Shown: positions 1-5,348 of the stretch, one piece after another
Layout: the number at the start of each line of letters is the position of its first letter
How positions within the stretch are numbered: the stretch's first letter is position 1
Assembly (NCBI GenBank): GCA_009785015.1
Contig: WQXD01000248.1
Coordinates: 1 to 5,594, forward strand
From: Oscillospiraceae bacterium
GTDB lineage: Bacteria > Bacillota_A > Clostridia > Oscillospirales > WRJC01
DNA: 5,594 nt
Direction: 5' to 3'
Position numbers and translations under genes: made by a program
Notes under the pieces: generated by a model
Told to the model about the DNA's origin: nothing
Seen by the model: only the letters and a program-made list of their open reading frames with translations
Database searches by the model: none

Positions 1-379
1 CTTTATTTTTATTTATAAGCTCGCGTTCAAATCGCATATCAAAATTACCCACGCCTACCCGCATATAAATATCATCGACTTCCACTACCTTGTGATTGCT
101 GGCATAACCGCTATACGACACTCTTATGGTATCATCAAGCAGTATGATATTTCGGTCTTTTATTTCAACCATGGTCGCATACGCGCTTAAATTTCCTGTA
201 ACGCATTCATCTAATTCTTGCTTTGTTATTTGCGATTCTAAGTCCTGTTTGTTTATGTATTTTTTGTAATCACAAACATATATCGCCATATCCGGCGCGT
301 AATAAAAAAGCAAAAAAACGGACACGAATACGAGCGCAACCACAAAATACACTATTTTTAATTTTTTATTTTTCATCAT
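1..379 (-). CDS. Membrane-anchored protein of unknown function (partial, C-terminus outside window)
   Basis: The frame is open on the minus strand from an ATG-ATG pair at 379-374 to the window edge (126 codons, no stop). I do not recognise the family. The N-terminus is Lys-rich (MMKNKKLK), followed by a hydrophobic segment at about residues 9-27 (IVYFVVALVFVSVFLLFYY). It lacks a clear signal-peptidase site or lipobox Cys, so a single-pass anchor with the rest outside the cell is likely. Residues about 45-126 look like an acidic, beta-rich soluble domain. The start is modestly supported: a GGTGG stretch lies a few bases upstream and either ATG could be used. It begins 73 nt after the stop of the disrupted protease on the same strand, with no clear terminator between, so co-transcription before the IS insertion is plausible. 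It is unfinished here, so its length cannot be compared with a family. Confidence 0.7.
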   Translation of the reverse strand, partial: MMKNKKLKIVYFVVALVFVSVFLLFYYAPDMAIYVCDYKKYINKQDLESQITKQELDECVTGNLSAYATMVEIKDRNIILLDDTIRVSYSGYASNHKVVEVDDIYMRVGVGNFDMRFERELINKNK

Positions 380-396
380 CAACCACCAACAACCAA

Positions 397-417
397 GGGA
401 GAAATATGACTTCCCCC
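397..417 (-). other. Small hairpin in the protease to membrane-protein intergenic gap
   Basis: GGGAGAA (397-403) and TTCCCCC (411-417) can pair on the minus-strand transcript as a 7-bp stem with one G-U wobble and a 7-nt loop. It lies between the protease stop (455-453) and the next start (379). No uridine run follows, so it does not look like a complete intrinsic terminator. The rest of the 380-452 gap shows nothing I can name. Confidence 0.25.
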
Positions 418-452
418 TCAATTGATTTCAAAAACGATAATTTTTTTGTTTG

Positions 453-1161
453 TCAGAATTCATAATGTGACCATAAAGCACAAATATTGGTTACTTTGAC
501 GTTAAAATAAACCAATCCATTATTTGTTGGAGCTCCAATCGCAATTCCGCAAGTAGCATACCCATCAGAAAATCCTGCGTAAACAGGACTGCCGCAATCA
601 CCATTTGCCATGCTTAGCTCGCTGAAAGTTACCACATCTTTTGTAGTCACATTATTTGTGTCTGTCACATCGTAAGTAACGTATTTAACAGTACCCGATT
701 TTTCCTTTTTGGTAGCTCCGTAATTTGCATATAGTGCCATTCCCACAGAATAACCCGTAACAAAATTGCCCGTCAAGGTTTGAGTTCCAGTCAAATTTCC
801 AGTCCCGGTTACATCACCATATAATAACTTTTGAGAAGTCTTGTCATATGCCGAATCAAACCCTATGAAAGATGCGTCTACTTTACCATTATGTACAAAA
901 CTCCTTCTATAGCACACTCCTATTGCGGTATTACCTACATAAACAACCGTTGGGCTTGAAGATTCATTCTTAGGCGTAAAGGAAGAAAAGTTCCCAAATG
1001 CCCCGCTGTGACAAAACCAAGCACATATTTGCTCGAACTTGCATCATATATACACGTGCCATATCCCATCGTTAATCCAATCATTCCAACTCCGGTGACA
1101 GACATACTTACTACAGTACCTGGTTTGTAATCAGCCATACGATACTTCGGCTCATCGCTTT
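453..1161 (-). pseudogene. 3' part of disrupted secreted S1-like protease: catalytic domain, frameshifted
   Basis: This is the catalytic half of a chymotrypsin-fold extracellular protease, severed from its signal peptide and prodomain (4245-4827) by the IS21 element. In the repaired 430-residue protein the domain runs from about residue 205 to 430. GFVTAGHLG contains the general-base His249 (codon 1000-998), VDASF contains Asp290, and NGDCGSPVY occupies the nucleophile loop with Cys384 (codon 596-594). The spacings of 41 and 94 residues are close to the His57-Asp102-Ser195 spacing of chymotrypsin, so the family call is strong. The fold resembles bacterial alpha-lytic/streptogrisin-like enzymes in the TAGH region. 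The frame is broken between His249 and FSSFTPKN: one base is missing at about 985-997, most simply a G from the GGG at 995-993, restoring H-L-G-N-F-S-S. Two lesions mark it as a pseudogene. Cys in place of Ser is either a real nucleophile swap or further decay. Confidence 0.88.
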
Positions 1162-1166
1162 CTGTT
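1162..1166. repeat. Target-site duplication, left copy (CTGTT)
   Basis: CTGTT directly precedes the TG end of the element and is repeated directly after its CA end at 4245-4249. IS21-family elements typically duplicate 4-8 bp. Deleting the element and one copy restores the protease frame, which independently confirms the boundary. Confidence 0.9.
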
Positions 1167-1239
1167 TGAATACAGCGGAGTAAAACGAGCGTTTGGAGCG
1201 GAGAAATAGTGCGTTTGGAGCGGGGAAGAGTGCAGGGAG
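1167..1239 (+). repeat. IS21 left terminal repeat array (probable IstA binding sites)
   Basis: The outer inverted repeat is at 1167-1191. Inside it are GCGGAGAAATAGTGC at 1198-1212 and a related GCGGGGAAGAGTGCAGGGAG at 1220-1239. The first is identical, in inverted orientation, to 4178-4192 at the right end, and the second shares TGCAGGGAG with the same right-end copy. IS21-type transposases are known to bind several repeated sites near each end. Assigning these motifs to IstA is inference from that and from their symmetric placement. Confidence 0.75.
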
Positions 1240-1368
1240 GAGAAAGCGGTAAAAAAAATCGGAAGTAGTTCCAGCGTAAAACACGGGATCTACGAAAAAT
1301 CACAAAAAATTTGGATAATCGATCGATTTTGAAATGTAAAACATAGGGAAACGGCACATAGGGAAAAA

Positions 1369-1564
1369 CCATAAGCTGGACAGCAAAAAGATAACGAAAT
1401 ATACAGCAAGTCAAAAAAGCGGAGGATTTTAGGTTAAAAAAATCGAACGTGTTCGCAACAGCATAAAAGTGGGGGGGGGAAAAGTGCAAAAATAGGCACA
1501 TTTAAGTAGCGAATATGCCAAAATCAGGCACAAAAAAGGGTAGGCATATGCTGTCCAGCTATGG
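1369..1564. repeat. Widely spaced inverted repeat in the IS leader
   Basis: The arm at 1369-1385 (CCATAAGCTGGACAGCA) and the arm at 1549-1564 (TGCTGTCCAGCTATGG) are inverse complements except for one extra A in the left arm. Twelve bases, 1374-1385 and 1549-1560, match perfectly. The 163-bp interior is noncoding and contains a G9 tract (1471-1479), a small CGAAC/GTTCG dyad (1444-1455), and a TATGCC/GGCATA pair (1514-1519, 1543-1548). The right arm runs into the probable istA -10 region, so it could act as an operator or pair in RNA. The function is unknown. Confidence 0.6.
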
Positions 1565-1570
1565 TACAAT
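1562..1570 (+). promoter_or_regulatory. Probable extended -10 promoter for istAB
   Basis: TGGTACAAT reads as an extended -10 (TG-n-TACAAT, hexamer at 1565-1570), placing the transcription start near 1576-1578, about 46 nt before the istA ATG. No good -35 hexamer lies 16-18 bp upstream, which is tolerable for an extended -10 site. A start here would begin inside the hairpin at 1572-1605, so only transcripts entering from upstream would carry the full stem. Confidence 0.4.
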
Positions 1571-1571
1571 A

Positions 1572-1605
1572 ATAATTATGCACCGGAGACGGTGTAAATA
1601 ATTAT
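1572..1605 (+). promoter_or_regulatory. Leader hairpin with GAGA tetraloop just before the istA ribosome binding site
   Basis: ATAATTAT (1572-1579) pairs with ATAATTAT (1598-1605), and CACCG (1581-1585) pairs with CGGTG (1590-1594). They are separated by a small asymmetric internal loop and closed by a GAGA (GNRA-type) tetraloop at 1586-1589. The stem ends 4 nt before the GGGAGG Shine-Dalgarno sequence (1610-1615), which sits 8 nt from the istA ATG at 1624. It may hinder translation of read-through transcripts, as hairpins do in some other IS elements. It does not itself cover the Shine-Dalgarno sequence. Confidence 0.5.
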
Positions 1606-1623
1606 CATTGGGAGGTCTGCGAA

Positions 1624-3162
1624 ATGACAGACAACCGGGAAATACTGAGGCTGGCGGAAATGGGGCTTAGCCGGACGAGTATAGGGGAAGCGCTGGGATA
1701 CTCGCGAAACACAGTGGCAGAAGTGCTGCGGAGGGCGCAAATGAAAGGGGTGGCATATCCATTGCCGGAGGGTATGGGCGACCGGGAGTTGCGGGACGCA
1801 TTGTATCCGGAGAAGGCGCAGGAGCGAAAGCCGCGGATGCCGGACTGCGAAAAAATCCACAGGGAACTCGGCAAACAGGGAGTGACGCTGACGCTTTTGT
1901 GGGATGAATACTGCGGCGAATGTCGGCAAAACGGGGAAATCCCGTATGCGTTCACGCAATTCCGGCACCATTACCACGAATATGTCAGGACGACGAAAGC
2001 GACGATGCACATCAAGCACAAACCGGGTGAGACGCTGGAGGTGGATTGGGCGGGTCAAACGGCAGGGGTTGTAGACAGGGAGACAGGCGCAGTCACGGCG
2101 GCATATATATATGTGGCGACGTTGCCGTGCAGCGGGTACAGCTATGTGGAGGCGTTTTTGAACCAGAGCCAAAAAAGTTGGACGGACGCGCACATACACG
2201 CATTCGAGCATTTCGGGGGGACGACGCGGATAATCACGCCGGACAATCTGAAGACAGGGGTGGAGAACCCGAGCCGGAAAAACCTGACGATCAACAAGAG
2301 CTACGGCGAGCTGGCGGCACATTACGGCTGCGCGGTGATACCGGCGCGGGTCAGGAAGCCGAGGGACAAAGCGAGCGTGGAAGGGACGGTCGGTGGGATA
2401 TCGACATGGATAATCGCGGCGTTGCGAAACGAAGTGTTTTTTACGCTGGGCGATCTGAACGAGGCGATAGCGGCGAAACTTAAAGCGTTCAACGAGCGGC
2501 CGTTCCAGAAGAAGGAAAGCAATCGGCTGACGGCGTTTTTGGAGGAAGAAAAAGACTATCTGCAGCCGTTGCCGAAGAGCCGGTACGAGGTTTCGGAATG
2601 GAAAAAGCTGACGCCAGGGTTCAACTACCACATAGAGGTGGACAAAAATCATTACAGCGTGCCGTATGAATACATCGGGCACGAAATGGACGTGAGGGTG
2701 ACAAACAACGTGGTGGAAGTGTTCTACGGAAGCCTCCGCGTGTGTTCGCACCCGAAGCTGAACGGGAAACCGGGGCAGTACCGCACGATGCCCGAGCATA
2801 TGCCGGAAAAACACAGGGAATATACCCAATGGAACGCGGAACGATTCTTGAGTTGGGCGGCAAGCATAGGCGAAAACACGAAAACAGTCATAGGGTCGAT
2901 TTTGTCCTCCCACAAAATCGAGCAACAGGGGTACCGGGCATGCATGGGCGTTTTGAAACTGGCAGACAGATACGGAGCCCAAAGGCTGGAAGCGGCCTGC
3001 GAAAAGGCTCTGTCGTACACGCCAAGCCCGAGCTACAAAAATGTCGACGCGATACTCTCCTCCGGCGGGGACAGGACGGAGGCGCAACAGCCAAAAACAA
3101 AAGTCTTCGATGAAGTGCATTCGTTTATCCGCGGAGCGGAATACTACGGGAGGAAAAAATGA
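1624..3162 (+). CDS. istA: IS21-family transposase IstA
   Basis: The 512-residue DDE transposase carries out DNA cleavage and strand transfer of the element together with IstB. Residues about 5-40 form a helix-turn-helix (LAEMGLSRTSIGEALGYSRN), as in IstA N-termini that bind the terminal repeats. The RNase-H-like catalytic core follows: the first Asp is D141 in LEVDWAGQT, the second D207 in ITPDNLKTG, and the Glu E253 in PRDKASVEGTVG, with the family-typical 46-residue spacing between the last two. The C-terminal part (about 330-400) holds the FNYHIEVDKNHYSVPYEYIG beta-domain typical of the family. Length is at the long end of the usual 390-515 residues and nothing is truncated. The start is supported by GGGAGG 8 nt upstream. 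Its stop overlaps the istB start (ATGA), implying translational coupling. Large opposite-strand open frames across it are GC-driven shadows. Confidence 0.97.
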   Translation: MTDNREILRLAEMGLSRTSIGEALGYSRNTVAEVLRRAQMKGVAYPLPEGMGDRELRDALYPEKAQERKPRMPDCEKIHRELGKQGVTLTLLWDEYCGECRQNGEIPYAFTQFRHHYHEYVRTTKATMHIKHKPGETLEVDWAGQTAGVVDRETGAVTAAYIYVATLPCSGYSYVEAFLNQSQKSWTDAHIHAFEHFGGTTRIITPDNLKTGVENPSRKNLTINKSYGELAAHYGCAVIPARVRKPRDKASVEGTVGGISTWIIAALRNEVFFTLGDLNEAIAAKLKAFNERPFQKKESNRLTAFLEEEKDYLQPLPKSRYEVSEWKKLTPGFNYHIEVDKNHYSVPYEYIGHEMDVRVTNNVVEVFYGSLRVCSHPKLNGKPGQYRTMPEHMPEKHREYTQWNAERFLSWAASIGENTKTVIGSILSSHKIEQQGYRACMGVLKLADRYGAQRLEAACEKALSYTPSPSYKNVDAILSSGGDRTEAQQPKTKVFDEVHSFIRGAEYYGRKK

Positions 3163-3905
3163 TGCTGAACGAACAAACCGTAGAGAAGCTGATAGAGCTC
3201 CACCTCCGCCCGATGGCGAAAGAATTCAGGGAACAGCATGAAAACCCTGCCATATCCGGGCTGTCCTTCGAGGACAGGTTCGGTCTGATTGTCGACCGCC
3301 AATGGGCGGACAGGAAAAACGCACACATTTCACGGCTGATCAAGTCGGCGACATTCAAGTTTCCCAACGCCTGCGTGGAAAATATCGCCTACCACGCCGA
3401 CCGCAAGCTCGACAAGGAACAAATTTTGCGGCTTTCCACTGGCAAATACATCAAAGGCAACAACAACATCATCGTCATGGGCGCGGCCGGAGCCGGCAAA
3501 AGTTACATCGGCTGTGCGCTCGGAATCTCGGCCTGCCGCCAGTTGGTCAAGACCAAATACATTCGCCTGCCGGAAATCCTTGAAGATCTACATATCGCCA
3601 GAGGTGAGGGCACTTACAAAAAAACGCTGGCCGCATACAAATCCTACCAACTCCTCATCTTTGACGAGTGGCTACTGACTCCGTTGACTGACGCTCAAAC
3701 CTCCGATTTGTTCGAAATCATCGAATCACGCTACGGCGAACGCTCCACCATTTTCATCGCCCAGTCCGCCCCCGCTGGCTGGTACCAGATGATCGGCGAA
3801 AGCCGCATAACCGATGCCATCCTTGACCGCATCGTCCACAATTCCCATAATATCTTGATCGAAAGCACAATTTCCATGCGCGAACGCATCGGCCTGTCCG
3901 ACTAA
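3159..3905 (+). CDS. istB: IS21-family helper ATPase IstB
   Basis: The 248-residue AAA+ ATPase of the DnaC/IstB type assembles on DNA, selects and remodels the target and stimulates IstA. The N-terminal helical region spans residues 1 to about 95. Walker A is GAAGAGKS (108-115), with K114 contacting phosphate. Walker B is LLIFDEW, with D169 and E170 for Mg2+ and catalysis. A sensor-like IFIAQSAP segment is at 198-205 and the family signature ITDAILDRIVHNSHNI at 217-232. Length matches the usual 240-265. The start is ATG at 3159, inside the istA stop, preceded by GGGAGGAAAA within the istA 3' end. A second in-frame ATG follows immediately at 3162 and could also serve. No frameshift or lost motif is visible, so the transposition machinery appears intact. 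Confidence 0.96.
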   Translation: MMLNEQTVEKLIELHLRPMAKEFREQHENPAISGLSFEDRFGLIVDRQWADRKNAHISRLIKSATFKFPNACVENIAYHADRKLDKEQILRLSTGKYIKGNNNIIVMGAAGAGKSYIGCALGISACRQLVKTKYIRLPEILEDLHIARGEGTYKKTLAAYKSYQLLIFDEWLLTPLTDAQTSDLFEIIESRYGERSTIFIAQSAPAGWYQMIGESRITDAILDRIVHNSHNILIESTISMRERIGLSD

Positions 3906-3922
3906 CTACTCCTCTCGTTTTT

Positions 3923-3944
3923 GCGCCTGCGGCGCTGAGTTTTT
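3923..3944 (+). terminator. Probable intrinsic terminator of istAB
   Basis: GCGCC (3923-3927), loop TGC, GGCGC (3931-3935), then TGAG and five T residues (3940-3944), 18 nt after the istB stop. The stem is short but all G-C. The T run starts four bases after the stem, so termination may be incomplete. Confidence 0.4.
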
Positions 3945-3957
3945 CGCTTTGGTTTTC

Positions 3958-4081
3958 CAAGGAGAGTGATTGTTTCCCCTCATCCTACTAAAAGAGCAAT
4001 ACCCTGCGGTATCACTCTCCTTGCCAAACCTCATCTGGCGCTCAGGTTGCTCTCCAGCATTGCCCTATCCTCCGCGATGAG
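3958..4081 (+). other. Structured noncoding stretch in the IS 3' end
   Basis: A perfect 13-bp inverted repeat, CAAGGAGAGTGAT (3958-3970) and ATCACTCTCCTTG (4011-4023), encloses 40 nt that include a small ATACC-CTGC-GGTAT hairpin (3999-4012). Further complementary pairs reach outward: AGAGCAA (3993-3999) with TTGCTCT (4047-4053), and CTCATC (3979-3984) with GATGAG (4076-4081). These pairings are partly mutually exclusive. No convincing reading frame covers the stretch. It could be a 3' UTR structure, a small RNA, or a tiny 66-bp inverted-repeat insertion nested in the element. Confidence 0.5.
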
Positions 4082-4134
4082 TAAAAGCATTTATTATGGT
4101 ACCACTTTTTGACTTCTTTTTCAACCCTTTTGCT

Positions 4135-4244
4135 GCACTATTTCCCGCTCTTGCCGCTCTTTTTGACCGCGCTCCCTGCACTATTTCTCCGCTATCCTCG
4201 CACTTTTTTCCCGATTTGCCCGCTCTTTTTGACCGCTATATTCA
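4135..4244 (-). repeat. IS21 right terminal repeat array (probable IstA binding sites)
   Basis: Read inward from 4244 on the minus strand: the terminal TGAATATAGCGG, then two perfect 17-bp copies of GCGGTCAAAAAGAGCGG (4220-4236 and 4154-4170, 66 bp apart). These alternate with three AGTGC-type boxes: 4200-4214 (TCGGGAAAAAAGTGC), 4178-4192 (GCGGAGAAATAGTGC, identical to the left-end box) and 4135-4148 (GCGGGAAATAGTGC). The alternating A-B-B-A-B order suggests duplicated transposase sites, more copies than at the left end. Confidence 0.75.
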
Positions 4245-4249
4245 CTGTT
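4245..4249. repeat. Target-site duplication, right copy (CTGTT)
   Basis: Directly follows the CA end of the element and matches 1162-1166. On the minus strand it is the AACAG spanning the Glu-Thr codons of the protease at the insertion point. Confidence 0.9.
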
Positions 4250-4827
4250 TCTTCGCCAAATATTTCTTTTTCCATCTGTTCAAACTTCACGTAAGGCGCA
4301 TCCATGATATAATTTTTGAATAAACTTACTGTTTCATCATAGTTCGAGTCCGAAGAAAAACATATAATTACACAGTTAGAAACAATATCAACACCTACAC
4401 CAAAAATATTGCTATGCAATTCTTTTAGCGCAGGATTATCGTCGCTCTCTTCGTAAAGTTCGAACTTTCTGTCGCTTATGTAGTCTTTGACCTCCACCAA
4501 AAAATTTTCGGAGTATTCGACTTGCGTGACCTTGAAATTGTCATTCCCCGTGACCCTTATTATGTCGTCCCTGATTTCGTCCGGGGCGCAGGTGACGAAT
4601 ATCTCCATGTTACTGTAATCATCAATTACAGCTCCGCCGGCCCAAAAATCGGGCAGAGAACCATCTTCGGTCAAAGAGCATACATAGTTGTACAACGCCG
4701 CCCATTGGCTGTTTATTATCGCCTCCTGTGAAACTGAGACTTCATCCGCGCTGATAACTGCCGGAAAACTTGTATTCACGGTAAAAAGAGTTGCCGCAAG
4801 GACGACGATTGCAAATACTTTTTTCAT
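4245..4827 (-). pseudogene. 5' part of disrupted secreted S1-like protease: signal peptide and prodomain
   Basis: This is the N-terminal 194 residues of the interrupted protease. The start is the ATG at 4827, because GGAGG lies 8 nt upstream. An earlier in-frame ATG at 4845 would place that ribosome site inside the gene. Residues 1-27 form a Sec signal peptide (MKKVFAIVVLAATLF then ...VISA, cleavage near DEVSV). Residues about 28-200 are acidic, with segments such as LPDFWAGGAVID and a repeating alpha/beta character that fit the intramolecular-chaperone prodomain of alpha-lytic/streptogrisin-like proteases. This prodomain call is inference. At residue 194 the reading enters IS sequence and stops after 18 further foreign codons at 4192. 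If still expressed it would give a secreted prodomain with no enzyme. The missing half is at 453-1161 and joins in frame on excision. Confidence 0.85.
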
Positions 4828-5047
4828 AATGATTTCCTCCTTCAATAATCTGTTTTAAAATTTTATTTAAACCCAATGCATACCGAACTGTAATCATTAT
4901 GATATAAACTTATTATGACTTATTATGACTTATTATGACTTATTATGACTTATTATGACTTATTATGAACAATTTGGAAATTTTACACATTATCATCTTA
5001 AATTTCATTATAAAGACTCGACCATCGCTTAAAAATGAATATGATGA
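4828..5047 (-). promoter_or_regulatory. AT-rich upstream region of the protease gene
   Basis: No coding frame is convincing here. A strong GGAGG ribosome site is at 4836-4840, read on the minus strand. A weak promoter-like pair on the minus strand is TTACAG (4893-4888) and TTAAAT (4870-4865) with 17-bp spacing. The match to consensus is poor, so confidence is low. The tandem 10-bp repeats lie just upstream of it. Confidence 0.3.
4909..4968. repeat. Six perfect tandem copies of a 10-bp unit (CTTATTATGA)
   Basis: Units start at 4909, 4919, 4929, 4939, 4949 and 4959 with no mismatch. On the protease-coding strand the unit reads TCATAATAAG and contains the -10-like CATAAT in every copy. The 10-bp period nearly matches the DNA helical turn, so a bound protein would see each copy on about the same face. 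The array ends about 80 bp upstream of the protease start codon. Confidence 0.95.
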
Positions 5048-5218
5048 TATTTGGTGTCGGGCATGACGAGTAGGGCGTGGCTCGGTTCGCTTCCCTGCGC
5101 GGTACTCACGGAGATTATCGGGGCGATTGTCCGGGAAGTGATAAACGCTATGGATTCAACGCCGTTTTCGCGCTGTCTGAACGGCTTTATCTGTAACGCC
5201 GAAAACCGAACAGCCTGA
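5048..5218 (+). other. Unrecognised short open frame, possibly remnant
   Basis: The frame is open from after a TGA at 5045-5047 to TGA at 5216-5218, with an ATG at 5063 giving 51 residues. The middle, LTEIIGAIVREVINAM, would be an amphipathic helix, followed by DSTPFSRCLNGF. There is no ribosome binding site, the opposite strand is also largely open, and I do not recognise the family. The stretch is more GC-rich than the DNA to its left. It may be the tail of a mobile-element gene or not coding at all. It overlaps the TnpW-like frame that follows. Confidence 0.25.
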
Positions 5219-5345
5219 CCTTGTGAAGCGTATCGGCAAAACGACCTATTGGATTAAAATCCATTTCAACCCGAACAGCAGAGAAACTATGAGCGACAAG
5301 ATTATCCGTATGCTACAAAACGAAGTCAACCAAATGAAAAACTGA
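5181..5345 (+). CDS. TnpW-like small transposon-encoded protein (start uncertain)
   Basis: The frame opens after a TGA at 5178-5180 and ends at TGA 5343-5345 (54 codons). Residues from TEQPDLVKRIGKTTYW through IKIHFNPNSRETMSDKIIRM and LQNEVNQMKN resemble the TnpW family, short proteins of about 40-65 residues encoded on clostridial transposons and conjugative elements, whose function is not established. Recognition rests on the IGKTTY, HF and SRETMSDKI pattern and is from memory. No ATG lies in the frame before the conserved part. A GTG at 5223 would remove the TEQPDL lead-in, so either a non-standard start is used or the 5' end has been lost or frameshifted from the preceding frame. It ends 3 nt from the convergent Rpn-like gene. 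Confidence 0.5.
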   Translation, partial: TALSVTPKTEQPDLVKRIGKTTYWIKIHFNPNSRETMSDKIIRMLQNEVNQMKN

Positions 5346-5348
5346 TGA

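Larger units (their letters stand above)
1167..4244 (+). mobile_element. Complete IS21-family insertion sequence (3078 bp)
   Basis: A two-gene cut-and-paste/copy-type element with istA and istB in the canonical order and a 4-nt overlap. The left end reads TGAATACAGCGG inward and the right end, read inward on the minus strand, TGAATATAGCGG, giving imperfect terminal inverted repeats with the TG...CA tips usual in this family. A 5-bp CTGTT duplication flanks it. At about 3.1 kb it is longer than the common 2-2.5 kb range because of large noncoding ends (1167-1623 and 3906-4244). Both genes are full length with intact catalytic motifs, so the element may be active or recently so. The coding part is visibly more GC-rich than the AT-rich protease locus it entered, as expected for an acquired element. 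It is oriented opposite to the protease gene. Confidence 0.95.

Noticed and set aside
223..465. 80-codon + strand frame
   Set aside because: It lies antisense to the membrane-protein gene and the protease end, with a composition driven by the opposite strand.
985..1000. Programmed ribosomal frameshift in the protease
   Set aside because: There is no classical slippery heptamer with a downstream structure, and S1 proteases are not known for it. A simple indel is more likely.
935..1501. Full-length reading of the minus-strand frame from an ATG at 1501
   Set aside because: Everything beyond 1166 is IS noncoding DNA read by chance. Only the part from 1161 downward belongs to the protease.
2046..3113. 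Other + frame and minus frame ORFs inside istA
   Set aside because: They overlap a fully convincing transposase gene and have low-complexity Gly/Arg composition.
1576..3120. 514-codon open frame on the minus strand
   Set aside because: It is antisense to istA, rich in Arg, Pro and His as expected from a GC-rich shadow frame, with no recognisable domain.
3754..3960. 68-codon minus frame over the istB end
   Set aside because: It is a shadow of istB extending through the terminator hairpin, with no domain.
4096..4323. Phe/Pro/Leu-rich + strand frames across the right IS end
   Set aside because: They are produced by the pyrimidine-rich terminal repeats and cross the IS/protease junction, with no ribosome site.
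4192..4845. Reading 4192-4845 as a complete 217-residue secreted protein
   Set aside because: Its last 18 codons are IS terminal sequence, and the first ATG lies within the ribosome binding region of the better start at 4827.
4909..4968. CRISPR array
   Set aside because: The repeats are contiguous 10-mers without spacers.
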